From JAGXRK01 sp963804005 (GTDB lineage: Bacteria > Bacteroidota > Ignavibacteria > Ignavibacteriales > Ignavibacteriaceae), in the NCBI GenBank assembly GCA_963804005.1, contig CAWDOP010000011.1:120315-184314 (forward strand): a DNA stretch of 64,000 nucleotides, read 5' to 3'. The translations under genes were made by a program, and so were the position numbers. A model generated the notes under the pieces. That model did no database searches and had not been told where the DNA came from. It worked only from the letters and a program-made list of their open reading frames with translations. Within the stretch, counting starts at the first letter, position 1. The number at the start of each line of letters is the position of its first letter. Below, piece after piece: positions 51,001 through 59,338 of the stretch.

Positions 51001-51089
51001 CAATCTCAACGATTCTTACTTTGATAGTAATTCCCGCTTTCTATTATATTACATCAAAAGAAAAATCGGTAGTTAAAGAAAAGATTTGA
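48006..51089 (+). CDS. RND efflux pump permease (HAE/AcrB-like) lacking the usual proton-relay residues
   Basis: A protein of 1027 residues with the AcrB-like layout: two repeats of one plus five transmembrane helices and a large periplasmic loop. N-terminal motif FLAKISINRPVMTTMGLLVF, then LQPDVEIPFVTI, VTGIERIESYS and VSVGVLVANSIVVIENIFRY. In AcrB the fourth helix has DD (407/408) where this protein has AN at 405/406, and the TM10 lysine 940 is N at about 926 (GIVVNNAIL). It is the last gene of the efflux operon, followed by a terminator. The pump is intact but probably uses another coupling. Confidence 0.92.
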   Translation: MFLAKISINRPVMTTMGLLVFVIFGAIAFFGLNLDLQPDVEIPFVTIQTIYPGAGPKEVETLISKRLEDAISTVTGIERIESYSLDGVSIVIIEFKIGKDVDVANQEIKDKVDATLNDLPEDAQKPVVQKVDLKAFSVLDVVLSGNLDPRQLYEIADKTLKDRFSQIEGVANVEIAGGQEREIRIVLDNRTVFENTISLPQLTQILAAHNMDIPGGYFQIKDQEYTVRLDGEFSSPEMIKEIEIPTAFGPKKLRQVADVIDSGKDIRQRTIYNNVKQGFRNTNVVRLGIIKSADGNVVDVAKAIHESLPEISQSLPEGCDLEVVKDASEYVQSAVNDTMSNIILGVILTAIVLFIFLHDFRSTVIVALSMPISIISTFLLIQMAGLSLNMMTLMGLSVSVGVLVANSIVVIENIFRYKGLGKSTKEASFIGTSEVMVAVLASTLTNIVVFLPIANMSSLVGQWLKELALAAVFATIFSLIMSFTLTPMLASLILPKTIKPTWFSKFMYRFEEKNIVYYKNLLLKVLSTKFRSFIVVIASFILFVITMIALGPKLGFEFMPTMDDGRIKIEAEMPEGYNLAETEKLMEEIENRVKKHPEIMHMLTTLGKKSNVDVGANMAYMDIQLVDVKERDRRIEEIISVFVRDLAAVPNAKIKVDLGSTMGGGGAPVQFFLLGQDLEQMDAIKNQVMEKIKDVPGLINLDQSSRAGKPEITVVPSREKLIDAGITIADLAFTLRSSVEGLQSSKYRELGNEYDITVTLNDESVNAPDKIGNITIATQRGSFRLSQLADIKFTTGYTKILHRDKFTSIMFSGSPAAGVPLGNVTGEIDKRLAEIDLPSGYQFKWGGNVKMMNEMIADMFFAFFLAVLLTYMLLAAILESFWQPVLIMLTVMLALIGVIASLYITNIAFGITSLMAIIMLIGIVVNNAILILDYTNQLRREEGKTPKEALIEACPIKLKPIIMSTTAIILGMLPLALGIGDAGAEMRVPLGVVAIGGLAISTILTLIVIPAFYYITSKEKSVVKEKI

Positions 51090-51096
51090 CACAAAA

Positions 51097-51125
51097 GTGG
51101 AGGCCACCTTAAAGGTGGACTCCAC
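51097..51125. terminator. Convergent hairpin between the RND pump and the peptidase gene
   Basis: GTGGAG at 51097-51102 and CTCCAC at 51120-51125 close a long stem whose inner part pairs CCACCTT with AAGGTGG. It lies eight bases after the RND stop and before the convergent peptidase end. T-runs are weak, so it may terminate both genes by stem strength. Confidence 0.6.
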
Positions 51126-51136
51126 AAACCTCATAC

Positions 51137-53242
51137 TCAATAATTCGGTTTTACTTCCAAATAGTAAAATACAAATGACCATACATCTGCGACTTCTTCA
51201 ATTATTTTAGTTGTTGGTTTACCCGCGCCGTGCCCTGCTTTTGTTTCAATTCTTATCAGAACAGGATTTTCACCACTATACTTTTCCTGAAGAGTTGCGA
51301 TGTATTTGAAAGAATGTGCCGGAACAACTCTGTCATCATGATCGGCAGTTGTAACCAACGTAGCGGGATAATTTAATCCTTCCTTAATGTTATGAAGGGG
51401 TGAGTATTCATAAAGGTATTTAAACTGATCTGCATAATCGCTTGAACCGTATTCAACTGCCCAGTAATGTCCGATTGTAAATTTATGATAGCGAAGCATA
51501 TCCATAACCCCAACTGCAGGAAGCGCAACTTGAAACAATTCAGGTCTCTGATTTATTACGGTACCAATTAATAGTCCACCGTTCGAGGCACCTGAACAAG
51601 CAAGTTTTTCGGAAGAAGTATAGCCTTCCTTAATTAAGTATTCTGCTGCTGCAATAAAATCATCAAACACAGTTTGTTTTTTATCAAGCATACCAGCTTT
51701 GTGCCAATCCTCACCGTATTCACCGCCGCCGCGAATATTGGGCATTGCAAACACACCACCGTTCTCAAGCCACATCAATCTTGAAGTACTGAAGTAAGGA
51801 AGCATTGAAATATTAAATCCTCCATAAGCATAAAGAAAAGTAGGATTGTTTCCGTTTAACTCTAATCCTTTTTTATGCACAATGAACATCGGAACTTTTG
51901 TGCCGTCTTTACTTTGATAGAATATCTGCTTCGTTTCATAATTGGCAAAATCAAAATCTAATTCAATTTGCTGGTATAATTCGGATATTCTTGTCGTTAC
52001 ATCAAACTTATAAATTGTTCCCGGGTAGGTGAATGAAGTAAATGTATAGAAAGCTGTATTATCGCCGCGTTTCCCGCTGAAGCCAACAGTTCCTAATGAC
52101 GGAAGTTCAATTTCCCCCTCAGGATTTCCATTTAAATCAAATAAGTAAACATGATGACTTGCATCCTGCATATATCGTACAATCAGCTTTTCACCAATTA
52201 TCTGAACAGACTGAAGAACGTTTTCTTTTTCGGGTATTACATCTTTCCAGTTTTCTCTTGCAGGATTTTTCGGGTCAACTAAAATTAGTCTGTACTTCGG
52301 GGCATTATAATCTGTAAGCACTAAAAGCTTTTCACCGATATTATCTATCACGCTATAATTATTGTTCAGATCGTCAACGATTGAAATGAACATGTTATTT
52401 GGATCAGAGAAATCTTTCACAAGCCAGCCGTTATTATTTGTTCCTTCGGAAAAAGAAATTATCAGAAATCTTTCATCTTCAGTTGTGCCGGCATAAAATC
52501 CACGGTCAGGTTTTGTGGAATCTTCATAAACAACTACATCGTTAGATTGATCATCGCCAACTTTGTGATAATAAACTTTACTGAATTGATTTTTTGTCGA
52601 AAGTTCTGATCCTTCGGGCTGAGGATAACGGCTGTAATAAAAACCTTCTCCTTTCCATGCCATTCCAGAAAATTTAATCCATCTTAAATGGTCACATAGC
52701 TTTTCACCGGACAATGCATTCATCACAAAGAAATCATCCCAATCCGATCCGCCTGAAGAAATTCCATAAGCGAACCATTTACCATCTTCTGAGAATGAAA
52801 GACTTGAAAGAGATTTTGTTCCGTCTTCAGAAAGTTTGTTCGGATCTAAAAATAATTTTGCTTCACTATCGAGTTTATCTTTAACGTACATAACACTTTG
52901 ATTTTGCAGTCCGTCATTCTTGAAGAAATAGTATTTTTCTCCAGCTTTGAAAGGCGCACCATATTTTGGGTAGTTAAAGAGCTTGGTATATCTCTTCTTC
53001 AATGCATCGCGGAAAGGAATGCTTTCTAGATAACCAAAGGTAACTTTATTTTGTTCTGTTACCCATGCTTTGGTTTCTTCTGAGTTATCATCTTCAAGCC
53101 AGCGGTATGGATCGGCGATTTTTATTCCGTGATAATCATCAATCACATCAACTTTTTTTGTTTCAGGATATTTTATCTGTGCGGTAGATACAAATAATGG
53201 AAGCAGGATTAAAACAGCAGTTATGGAAATTAGAGTTTTCAC
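51137..53242 (-). CDS. Secreted prolyl oligopeptidase (S9A)
   Basis: A protein of 701 residues with a signal peptide (LISITAVLILLPLFVSTAQ). A beta-propeller N-terminal domain is followed by an alpha/beta-hydrolase domain. Catalytic serine in ACSGASNGGLLIGTV, aspartate in DHDDRVVPAHS, histidine in AGHGAGKP. It cleaves after proline in short peptides, here in the periplasm or outside. Length and motifs are normal. It stands alone; the end converges with the RND pump. Confidence 0.95.
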   Translation of the reverse strand: MKTLISITAVLILLPLFVSTAQIKYPETKKVDVIDDYHGIKIADPYRWLEDDNSEETKAWVTEQNKVTFGYLESIPFRDALKKRYTKLFNYPKYGAPFKAGEKYYFFKNDGLQNQSVMYVKDKLDSEAKLFLDPNKLSEDGTKSLSSLSFSEDGKWFAYGISSGGSDWDDFFVMNALSGEKLCDHLRWIKFSGMAWKGEGFYYSRYPQPEGSELSTKNQFSKVYYHKVGDDQSNDVVVYEDSTKPDRGFYAGTTEDERFLIISFSEGTNNNGWLVKDFSDPNNMFISIVDDLNNNYSVIDNIGEKLLVLTDYNAPKYRLILVDPKNPARENWKDVIPEKENVLQSVQIIGEKLIVRYMQDASHHVYLFDLNGNPEGEIELPSLGTVGFSGKRGDNTAFYTFTSFTYPGTIYKFDVTTRISELYQQIELDFDFANYETKQIFYQSKDGTKVPMFIVHKKGLELNGNNPTFLYAYGGFNISMLPYFSTSRLMWLENGGVFAMPNIRGGGEYGEDWHKAGMLDKKQTVFDDFIAAAEYLIKEGYTSSEKLACSGASNGGLLIGTVINQRPELFQVALPAVGVMDMLRYHKFTIGHYWAVEYGSSDYADQFKYLYEYSPLHNIKEGLNYPATLVTTADHDDRVVPAHSFKYIATLQEKYSGENPVLIRIETKAGHGAGKPTTKIIEEVADVWSFVFYYLEVKPNY

Positions 53243-53313
53243 TTTTTTCTCCTTTTATTATCAATAAGACAAGCTACAAATTACATTTCTTTACACTTGC
53301 GTAATTTTTGAAA

Positions 53314-53586
53314 TTATTGTTTTATAATTTTTTGATATTCAGAATTATTATCAACAAATTTTTTAACATACCAGCATGTTGGAATGACTGAAAGATTTTT
53401 CTTTATCGCATAATCAAATGCTGACCGTACGACTTTTTCGGCAAAACCTTTTCCGCGATGAATTGGCGGAGTAAAAGTAGAATACAGCTCTAAAGAGTTT
53501 TTGTTTTCTGAATAGAGCACATAGACTTCGTTACCATCAACATTTAGAACAAAGCGGTTTTCATTTTTATCGTTAATAACATTCAT
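53314..53586 (-). CDS. Small GNAT N-acetyltransferase (YjdJ-type)
   Basis: A protein of 90 residues of the short GNAT clade: FVLNVDGNEVYVLYSE, LYSTFTPPIHRGKGFAEKVV (acetyl-CoA-binding RGKGxA motif), then VIPTCWYVKKFVDNN. These proteins bind acetyl-CoA; their target is unknown. It follows the HAD gene by two bases on the same strand and is likely co-transcribed. The short length is normal for this clade. Confidence 0.85.
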   Translation of the reverse strand: MNVINDKNENRFVLNVDGNEVYVLYSENKNSLELYSTFTPPIHRGKGFAEKVVRSAFDYAIKKNLSVIPTCWYVKKFVDNNSEYQKIIKQ

Positions 53587-53588
53587 AA

Positions 53589-54203
53589 TTAATTGAGAAC
53601 TCCTCTTTGTTTGAAATTAAAAACCAAATCATCATATCCGTTAAATTGAATTCCGTCCCAGCCAAGTTCTTTTGCTTTTTCTATATACTCTGCAATATCA
53701 TCAACAAATAAATGTTCATTGGATTGAAGTCCTGATGCGGCTTCAACGGCACGGAAAATTTTCTCTTCTGGTTTTACCGCTCCAACTTCGTGAGATAATA
53801 TAAGTTTTTCAAAATGATGAATGAAAGGAAAATCTTTCCAGCCGAATTGATGATGAAGTGCATTTGTATTTGAAAGAAGAAAAAGCCTGTAATTGTTTTT
53901 CAGTATAGGCAAAAGATCAACCACATTTTGATTTACAGTAAAAATCTCGGAATAGAATCTGCAGAAGGTTTCAGAATCAATCTTATAATTTAGAACTTTC
54001 AGCATTTGAGAAATAAAGTCTTCTGTGCCGATTTTACCGCGTTCAAAATCGCGATGAATGTGATAATTACTTTTATAGCTATCTATAAAGTGGTTGCCCA
54101 ATCCATCTTCAATTTGCTCCAGTTTATTAACCATAATTTTGTAATCAAATGGAACGAGCACCATTCCGAGATCAAAAACAACGGCAGAGTATTTCCGCAT
54201 CAA
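53589..54203 (-). CDS. HAD-superfamily hydrolase
   Basis: A protein of 204 residues with HAD motif I in VFDLGMVLVPFD (first aspartate D11; the second D is replaced by M), motif II in LFLLSNTNALHHQFG, the lysine in VGAVKPEEKIF and motif IV in LFVDDIAEYIEKAKELGWDG. Loss of the second motif-I aspartate suggests weak or changed phosphatase activity, as in DLGxVL-type members. It precedes the small GNAT gene and follows the LolA-like gene. Confidence 0.85.
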   Translation of the reverse strand: MMRKYSAVVFDLGMVLVPFDYKIMVNKLEQIEDGLGNHFIDSYKSNYHIHRDFERGKIGTEDFISQMLKVLNYKIDSETFCRFYSEIFTVNQNVVDLLPILKNNYRLFLLSNTNALHHQFGWKDFPFIHHFEKLILSHEVGAVKPEEKIFRAVEAASGLQSNEHLFVDDIAEYIEKAKELGWDGIQFNGYDDLVFNFKQRGVLN

Positions 54204-54217
54204 ACTACTTTTAATAA

Positions 54218-54960
54218 TTATTCTTCTACAGCCGGTTCAAAAATTGAATCATCAAGACCGGTATTAAGTTTGATGCTGCTTACTGTAATTTCAAATGACT
54301 GCGCACCAACACTTTGCTTAATTTTGAACGGGTATAGTTTTCCTTCAACTTCTTTATAATCTAGAATAATAAGTCTCCTGTTCCACCAATCCCATTTGTG
54401 TCTGCATTTCCTTGCTTTCTTTAACCTTCAAGCCGGTTTCTTTATCATAATATTGAAACCATCTTATTCCCGACGGTAGAGTCATCGTGATTTTATAAAC
54501 GGCAATGCTGTCAACAATATCTTCACCTTCATAGGAAAGCTTTATTCCGAAAGTTTCGGGATCAAATAACAAATCCATTGAGGCTTCAAGTTGAAGAGCA
54601 TCAAGCTCTTTACCTGTAACTTCAATAGTTTGTCCGGCGGCAGTCATTACGGCCTTCTCACCATTATAAAGAACTAGCTGCTCCATTCCGCCAGCTTTAA
54701 TTTCCTGTCTTAATTTGTTGGGCCATTTTTGTTTTAAAATAAGAGTAAGATTTTGTCCCATTATATTGCCGCGCATAATAGTAGTTCTGTCTTCAACAGC
54801 AGACATTGCATCTTTACCGCCAATTGCATCAACATATTTGTTAATAATTTCTTTAGCCAATACACTTTTGTCATCAACAGATTCTTGTGCCTGTATGCTT
54901 GAATTAACAAACAAAAACACAAATAACAGGACAGTTTAAAATTTTTAGTACAGCTTTCAT
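54218..54960 (-). CDS. LolA-like outer-membrane lipoprotein-sorting protein, broken by two single-base shifts
   Basis: The middle frame (54354-54920) encodes LAKEIINKYVDAIGGKDAMS, MRGNIMGQNLTLILKQKWPN and a C-terminal half typical of the outer membrane lipoprotein-sorting fold. The natural ATG at 54960 gives MKAVLKI and loses frame at TTTAAAC (54935-54937). Removing one A yields an excellent signal peptide running to VNSSIQAQES. At the 3' end, dropping one base near 54360-54364 joins YYS to DYKEVEGKLYPFKIKQ and a final EPAVEE, the expected C-terminus. The gene is therefore read as one protein of about 246 residues with two indels. Function is inferred from fold. Confidence 0.72.
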
Positions 54961-55142
54961 ATTGCTCCTATGGATTTATCTGATAATTGTCATATGTAAA
55001 AACAACAATAAAATTTACTTTAGTGTGAAATTAATTAACCGATAATCACTTATTAAGACCATATATTACATCTATAGTTTAAATAGATTAATACTTTCTT
55101 AATATTGTAATTAAAAGTTATCAAACATATCAAAGAGATAAA

Positions 55143-57554
55143 ATGATAATTAAAAAAATTTTACTCCTGTTATTTTGTCTATCCGTAATAGCCAATGCCC
55201 AGCAATTTACTTTACTCGGCAAAGTTACTGATCAAGAGACAAAAACACCTTTAAGTTTTACCAACATCAGGGTTGCCGGCTCGACGCTTGGAACAGCAGC
55301 AAATGTTGAAGGTGAATATGAGCTTAAACTTCAGAGTGGAACTTATAAACTTATTGCTTCTTACATCGGATATTACTCTGATACTATTGAAGTAAGGCTT
55401 ACACAAAATCTTGAACCGATTAATTTTACTTTGATCAGAACCCAAATTGATCTACCCGAAGTTGTTGTTAAGCCGGGTGAAAATCCCGCACTCGAAATTA
55501 TTCGCAAAGCGATTGAAAAGAAAAAAGAAAGAAATGAAAAGTTAAATCAATACGAGGTTGATGCATATACAAAAGGAATTATCAGGACAACCGAAGAGAT
55601 AAGTGCTGGGAGAAGCAGTGTGAATTTAAGTATAGGCGGCAGCGACACAACCGAATTGAAGATTACAGGCATACTTGAAAACCATAGCAAAGGATACTAT
55701 AAAAAACCCGATTACTACAAAGAAATAATTCTTGCAAGAAAACAAAGCGCTAATTTTCCCCCGACAATAAATATATTAACCGGTGGAAGATTAATTCAGA
55801 ATTTCTACAGCGATGATGTGAATTTTTTAGGCCGTGATCTTCCCGCTCCGCTTGCTGATAATGCGCTCGACTATTACTACTTTTATATTGAGAAGACTCT
55901 GGCAATAAATGCCAATATAGTATACCAGATTTATATGTCGACGGATAATTCAGCAGATCCTGGTTTTGAAGGAAGCATTTTTATAACCGATAGCACATTT
56001 GATTTAATTAAAGTTGATCTCAGGTTAAACCGCGCGGCTAATACCGGAGGTATTTTCGATACTGTTAATGTTTTCCAGCAATTTGACTCCTACAATGATA
56101 TATATATGCCCGTAGATTACAGGTTATTTGTGAAGGCAAATTTGCTAGGGCTTGCAAGAATAGGGTTTGAACTAAACACGATTATGTTTGATTATAAAAT
56201 TAATCCCGATATATCTTCTGAAAAATTTGATAAGGCAATTATTACGGTTTTAACTGAAGCCGATAAAAGAGACTCAACTTACTGGACTGCGACACAAACT
56301 ATTCCATCAACTATTGAAGAGCTTGAAGCGTATCAAAGAATTGATAGTTTAGAAAGTATTCCCAGAAAATTTCTTGATGATTTTTCAATTCTGAGCACAA
56401 GATTAAGGCTGTTAGATAATCTTTCAATCAGTGCACCATTAGGATTATATCATTTCAACAGGGTTGAAGGTCACGCACTTGATTTCGGTTTCTTTCTTGA
56501 AGATGCCCTTGAACAAAGATTAAACTCGCAGTTAAAGTTTGCTTATGGATTTTCAGATAAAAAGCTGAAGAAAGATTTTTCCGCATCTTACCTGCTTGGC
56601 GATTATAGAACTTATGGTTTTAAATTGAATGCTTATGATCGAATAAATGTTCTCTTTGGTGAATCCGAGAACTATAATGAAATTACCGCCACGTTACTTG
56701 CATTAATTGCAAAAGAAGAATTTAGAGATTATTACTATTCAAACGGATGGGATGTAAAATTCGGCGGGGAGGTTTTTCCAATTCTTAATCTTGAACTTGG
56801 ATTTATGAACCGTACCGATAACAGTGCAATTAACAATTCTGATTTTTCATTCTTTTATAAGAATAGAGAATACAGACAAAACCCGCCTATATACGAAACA
56901 AAAGTAAATGCCTTAACAGCCGGTTTCGAGCTTGATTTCAGGGATTATATTGAAGATGGTTATTTCAGAAGAAGAACTTCACTTGGACGATCTTATATTT
57001 TATTTTCCGGCGATGTCACCTATTCGAACAAAGATTTTCTTAGCAGCAATCTGGACTTCACAACATACAGATTATCTTCGAGAGCGTTTGTAAGAACGTT
57101 TCGTTCTGCAACTCTTAATATAAGGGCATTTGGAATGTATAATGACGGAACATTGCCGTATCAGTATCTTTATGCTTTGCCGGGTAATATAAATCTTCTT
57201 TCTTCAGATTATTCCTTTCGAACACTTAATGTAAATGAAATATTTGGCGATAAAATTTTTACATTAAACTTTGAACATAATTTCAGAGATGAACTTTTCA
57301 AGATGCTGAGAATTCCGGTATTAAAAGATATTGAATTAACACTCAGCACTTTTATGAATATGGCTGTTACTGAAGTTGGAGAAAGATCAGCACAAATTCT
57401 TCCGCAGAGTGTTAAAACATTTCCACATCCGTTTTATGAAATTGGTTTTGGAATCGGGCAGGTGCTCCTTCCATTAAAAATTGAATTTGCGTGGAAGCTT
57501 AATTATAGAGGAGAAAATAATTTCAGAGTTGGAATTAATTCGTTTATTTTTTAG
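55143..57554 (+). CDS. DUF5686 protein with an N-terminal carboxypeptidase-regulatory-like domain
   Basis: A protein of 803 residues with a signal peptide (ILLLLFCLSVIANAQQ). Residues 22-95 are a CarboxypepD_reg-like domain (GKVTDQETKTPLSFTNIRVAG, LIASYIGYYSDTIEV). The rest is the DUF5686 pattern: LEIIRKAIEKKKERNEKLNQ, YEVDAYTKG, and a C-terminal half of outer-membrane beta strands ending in an aromatic residue (RVGINSFIF). It is probably an outer membrane barrel protein. It stands between the LolA-like and TonB genes on the opposite strand. Confidence 0.88.
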   Translation: MIIKKILLLLFCLSVIANAQQFTLLGKVTDQETKTPLSFTNIRVAGSTLGTAANVEGEYELKLQSGTYKLIASYIGYYSDTIEVRLTQNLEPINFTLIRTQIDLPEVVVKPGENPALEIIRKAIEKKKERNEKLNQYEVDAYTKGIIRTTEEISAGRSSVNLSIGGSDTTELKITGILENHSKGYYKKPDYYKEIILARKQSANFPPTINILTGGRLIQNFYSDDVNFLGRDLPAPLADNALDYYYFYIEKTLAINANIVYQIYMSTDNSADPGFEGSIFITDSTFDLIKVDLRLNRAANTGGIFDTVNVFQQFDSYNDIYMPVDYRLFVKANLLGLARIGFELNTIMFDYKINPDISSEKFDKAIITVLTEADKRDSTYWTATQTIPSTIEELEAYQRIDSLESIPRKFLDDFSILSTRLRLLDNLSISAPLGLYHFNRVEGHALDFGFFLEDALEQRLNSQLKFAYGFSDKKLKKDFSASYLLGDYRTYGFKLNAYDRINVLFGESENYNEITATLLALIAKEEFRDYYYSNGWDVKFGGEVFPILNLELGFMNRTDNSAINNSDFSFFYKNREYRQNPPIYETKVNALTAGFELDFRDYIEDGYFRRRTSLGRSYILFSGDVTYSNKDFLSSNLDFTTYRLSSRAFVRTFRSATLNIRAFGMYNDGTLPYQYLYALPGNINLLSSDYSFRTLNVNEIFGDKIFTLNFEHNFRDELFKMLRIPVLKDIELTLSTFMNMAVTEVGERSAQILPQSVKTFPHPFYEIGFGIGQVLLPLKIEFAWKLNYRGENNFRVGINSFIF

Positions 57555-57563
57555 GTGAAATTT

Positions 57564-57591
57564 GCAGAGACGCATTGCAATGCGTCTCTGC
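57564..57591. terminator. Perfect palindrome after the DUF5686 gene
   Basis: GCAGAGACGCATT-GC-AATGCGTCTCTGC is a perfect 28-base palindrome nine bases after the stop. It can act as a bidirectional terminator for this gene and the convergent TonB gene. Its symmetry and GC content also resemble dispersed palindromes in related genomes. Confidence 0.65.
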
Positions 57592-57599
57592 ATAATAAT

Positions 57600-57959
57600 T
57601 TATGATAACTTAAACATAACCGGAATAACAACTTCGGATTTAATTGGCTTGCCATCCTTCAATCCGGGTTTGAACTTCGTTTTCTTGATCGCTTTAATCG
57701 CTGCGTTATCACATTCCTTATTTACACTTTTAGAAACCTCTGTTGACAAAACATTTCCTTTTTCGTCAACAATTGCCTTAATAATTACTTTGCCCTCAAT
57801 CCCATTTTCTTTTGCTGACTTGGGATAAACTACGTTTTTAACTATTGACTCGATCCCGCCAATTGGTTCGGGTGTTACCTCTGCCTTTTTTTCCTGTGCA
57901 AACATATTTGATCCAAACAGGATAAAGACAAACAACAATGAATAGAAAGTCGATTTCAT
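57600..57959 (-). CDS. Secreted TonB_C-domain protein (short)
   Basis: A protein of 119 residues with a signal peptide (LLFVFILFGSNMFAQEKKA) and a single TonB C-terminal domain: YPKSAKENGIEGKVIIKAIV, STEVSKSVNKECDNAAIKAI, KTKFKPGLKDGKPIKSEVVIP. It lacks an N-terminal membrane anchor helix and proline spacer, so it is not a full energy transducer. Proteins like it are common in Bacteroidota. It lies 24 bases downstream of a related lipoprotein and appears to be a paralogous pair. Confidence 0.85.
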   Translation of the reverse strand: MKSTFYSLLFVFILFGSNMFAQEKKAEVTPEPIGGIESIVKNVVYPKSAKENGIEGKVIIKAIVDEKGNVLSTEVSKSVNKECDNAAIKAIKKTKFKPGLKDGKPIKSEVVIPVMFKLS

Positions 57960-57983
57960 AAGATATCCTTTCTTAATTAATAA

Positions 57984-58709
57984 TTATTGTAATTTAAATG
58001 AAATTGGAATAGATACCTGTACTTTTACTGGTTTACCCCTCTGTCTTCCGGGAGTAAACTTTGTCTGTTTGACCGCTTCAAGTGCAGCTTCATCACAACC
58101 ACCACCAATGCCTTTTATAATTTTTGCATTTTCTACGTTTCCATTTTCATCAATGAATGCTTGAACGTAGACTTTACCCTCAATTCCTGCTCGTTTTGCA
58201 ATTTCCGGGTATTTAATTTTACTTTGAATTGCTATAATTCCGCCTATTGGCTCTGGCATTTCTTCAACAGCGACAAAATAATCGTTTTCATTTATTGGTT
58301 TTAAAGACTCATTTACTCTCAAGTGCAGCTTTATTGGATAAATTGAATTAACATTTTTTCCCGATTTAATTCCAGCTTCAAATCTCCAATCTTTAATTGA
58401 AGCAATGACAATGCTATCTACTACTGGATTATTACTTTCTTCAATACTCATTCGATCTATATTACCGCTTTTATTAACAAACAAATTATACTCTACACGC
58501 AATTGATTTATCTTTTCTTTTTCCATGTAATAACTAATTGTATCCATCAAGCTGTCGGAACTACCTTCAATTAGTTGTGGACCTTTATCGATCATTTTTC
58601 CGGAAAACCATACATGATCCAAGTCTAAAGGACTATCTTGGTGTTTTTCACCAGTACAACTTATTAAATTCATAATAAGAATTATTAAAAAGAATAATTT
58701 CGTTTTCAT
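57984..58709 (-). CDS. TonB_C-domain lipoprotein
   Basis: A protein of 241 residues with a lipoprotein signal (FFLIILIMNLISCTGE). Two TonB_C-like parts follow: a degenerate one, VNKSGNIDRMSIEESNNPVV, and a good one, YPEIAKRAGIEGKVYVQAF, VKQTKFTPGRQRGKPVKVQV. It resembles the downstream short protein. Position after the anti-sigma gene hints that it belongs to the surface-stress group, which is inference. No DNA or membrane-spanning transducer features. Confidence 0.84.
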   Translation of the reverse strand: MKTKLFFLIILIMNLISCTGEKHQDSPLDLDHVWFSGKMIDKGPQLIEGSSDSLMDTISYYMEKEKINQLRVEYNLFVNKSGNIDRMSIEESNNPVVDSIVIASIKDWRFEAGIKSGKNVNSIYPIKLHLRVNESLKPINENDYFVAVEEMPEPIGGIIAIQSKIKYPEIAKRAGIEGKVYVQAFIDENGNVENAKIIKGIGGGCDEAALEAVKQTKFTPGRQRGKPVKVQVSIPISFKLQ

Positions 58710-58716
58710 ATTTACC

Positions 58717-59184
58717 TCATATATTTGGTTTTACTATAATTTCATTATCAAAAGTTGCTCTTACTTCAACACCCGGCAAGCTGTTGTAAAGCAACTGGAT
58801 TGTTCTGGATTGTAAAATCATTTGCGTTGAAAGCATATCGACTTTTTCCTGGTAAGTTGATACTTTCATAAAAAGATATCCGCTTAAGACAATTAATAGC
58901 ACGGCAACGGCATACGAAACGGAAGCAAAAATTCTTTGTCCGGTAAAGAAGCTGAATTTCTTTTCTGATATTTTGCTGACGGATCTTAATATTCTTTCAT
59001 CGAGTTCTTCGGGAAATTCTACAAGAGATTCATCAATGGAGGCTTTAATTTTGCTAAGCTGCTTGAAATATTCCCGTCCTTCAAAACTTTGAGAAAGCTG
59101 TGTAAATAGAAGCGCCTCTTTGCCTTTATCAAGCTCACCATCGAAGTAAAGGTTAATAAATTCTGTTATTTTGTTATCGTTCAT
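58717..59184 (-). CDS. Membrane anti-sigma-like protein
   Basis: A protein of 155 residues from the ATG at 59184, chosen because GGAG sits upstream (a TTG four codons earlier is less likely). Residues about 1-60 are an acidic helical N-terminal domain (NLYFDGELDKGKEALLF), then one membrane span (VSYAVAVLLIVLSGYLFMKV) and a short outer tail. That order fits an anti-sigma factor. The zinc-binding HxxxCxxC motif is absent, so it may be a variant. It is downstream of the ECF sigma gene on the same strand, with a 102-base repeat between them. Confidence 0.7.
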   Translation of the reverse strand: MNDNKITEFINLYFDGELDKGKEALLFTQLSQSFEGREYFKQLSKIKASIDESLVEFPEELDERILRSVSKISEKKFSFFTGQRIFASVSYAVAVLLIVLSGYLFMKVSTYQEKVDMLSTQMILQSRTIQLLYNSLPGVEVRATFDNEIIVKPNI

Positions 59185-59235
59185 ATTTTTCTCCAAGCTT
59201 TACTTGCCCTTATTTTGTACTATGTATTCCCGATC

Positions 59236-59337
59236 TGTCATTTCGAGGAGTACGAAAGGACGACGAGAAATCTTTTCAATAACAGAATAAGATTTCTCCC
59301 AGAGTTTATCCCGATTTTATCGGGAGTCGAAATGACA
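59236..59337. repeat. MITE-like element with TGTCATTTCGA inverted ends
   Basis: TGTCATTTCGA (59236-59246) and TCGAAATGACA (59327-59337) are exact inverted repeats. Inside are a second exact pair, GAGAAATCTT (59265-59274) and AAGATTTCTC (59289-59298), and a small hairpin CCCGATTTTATCGGG. The element is 102 bases, has no coding capacity, and fills the space between the sigma and anti-sigma genes, one base from the sigma stop. A related one lies at 45123-45228. Confidence 0.72.
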
Positions 59338-59338
59338 A

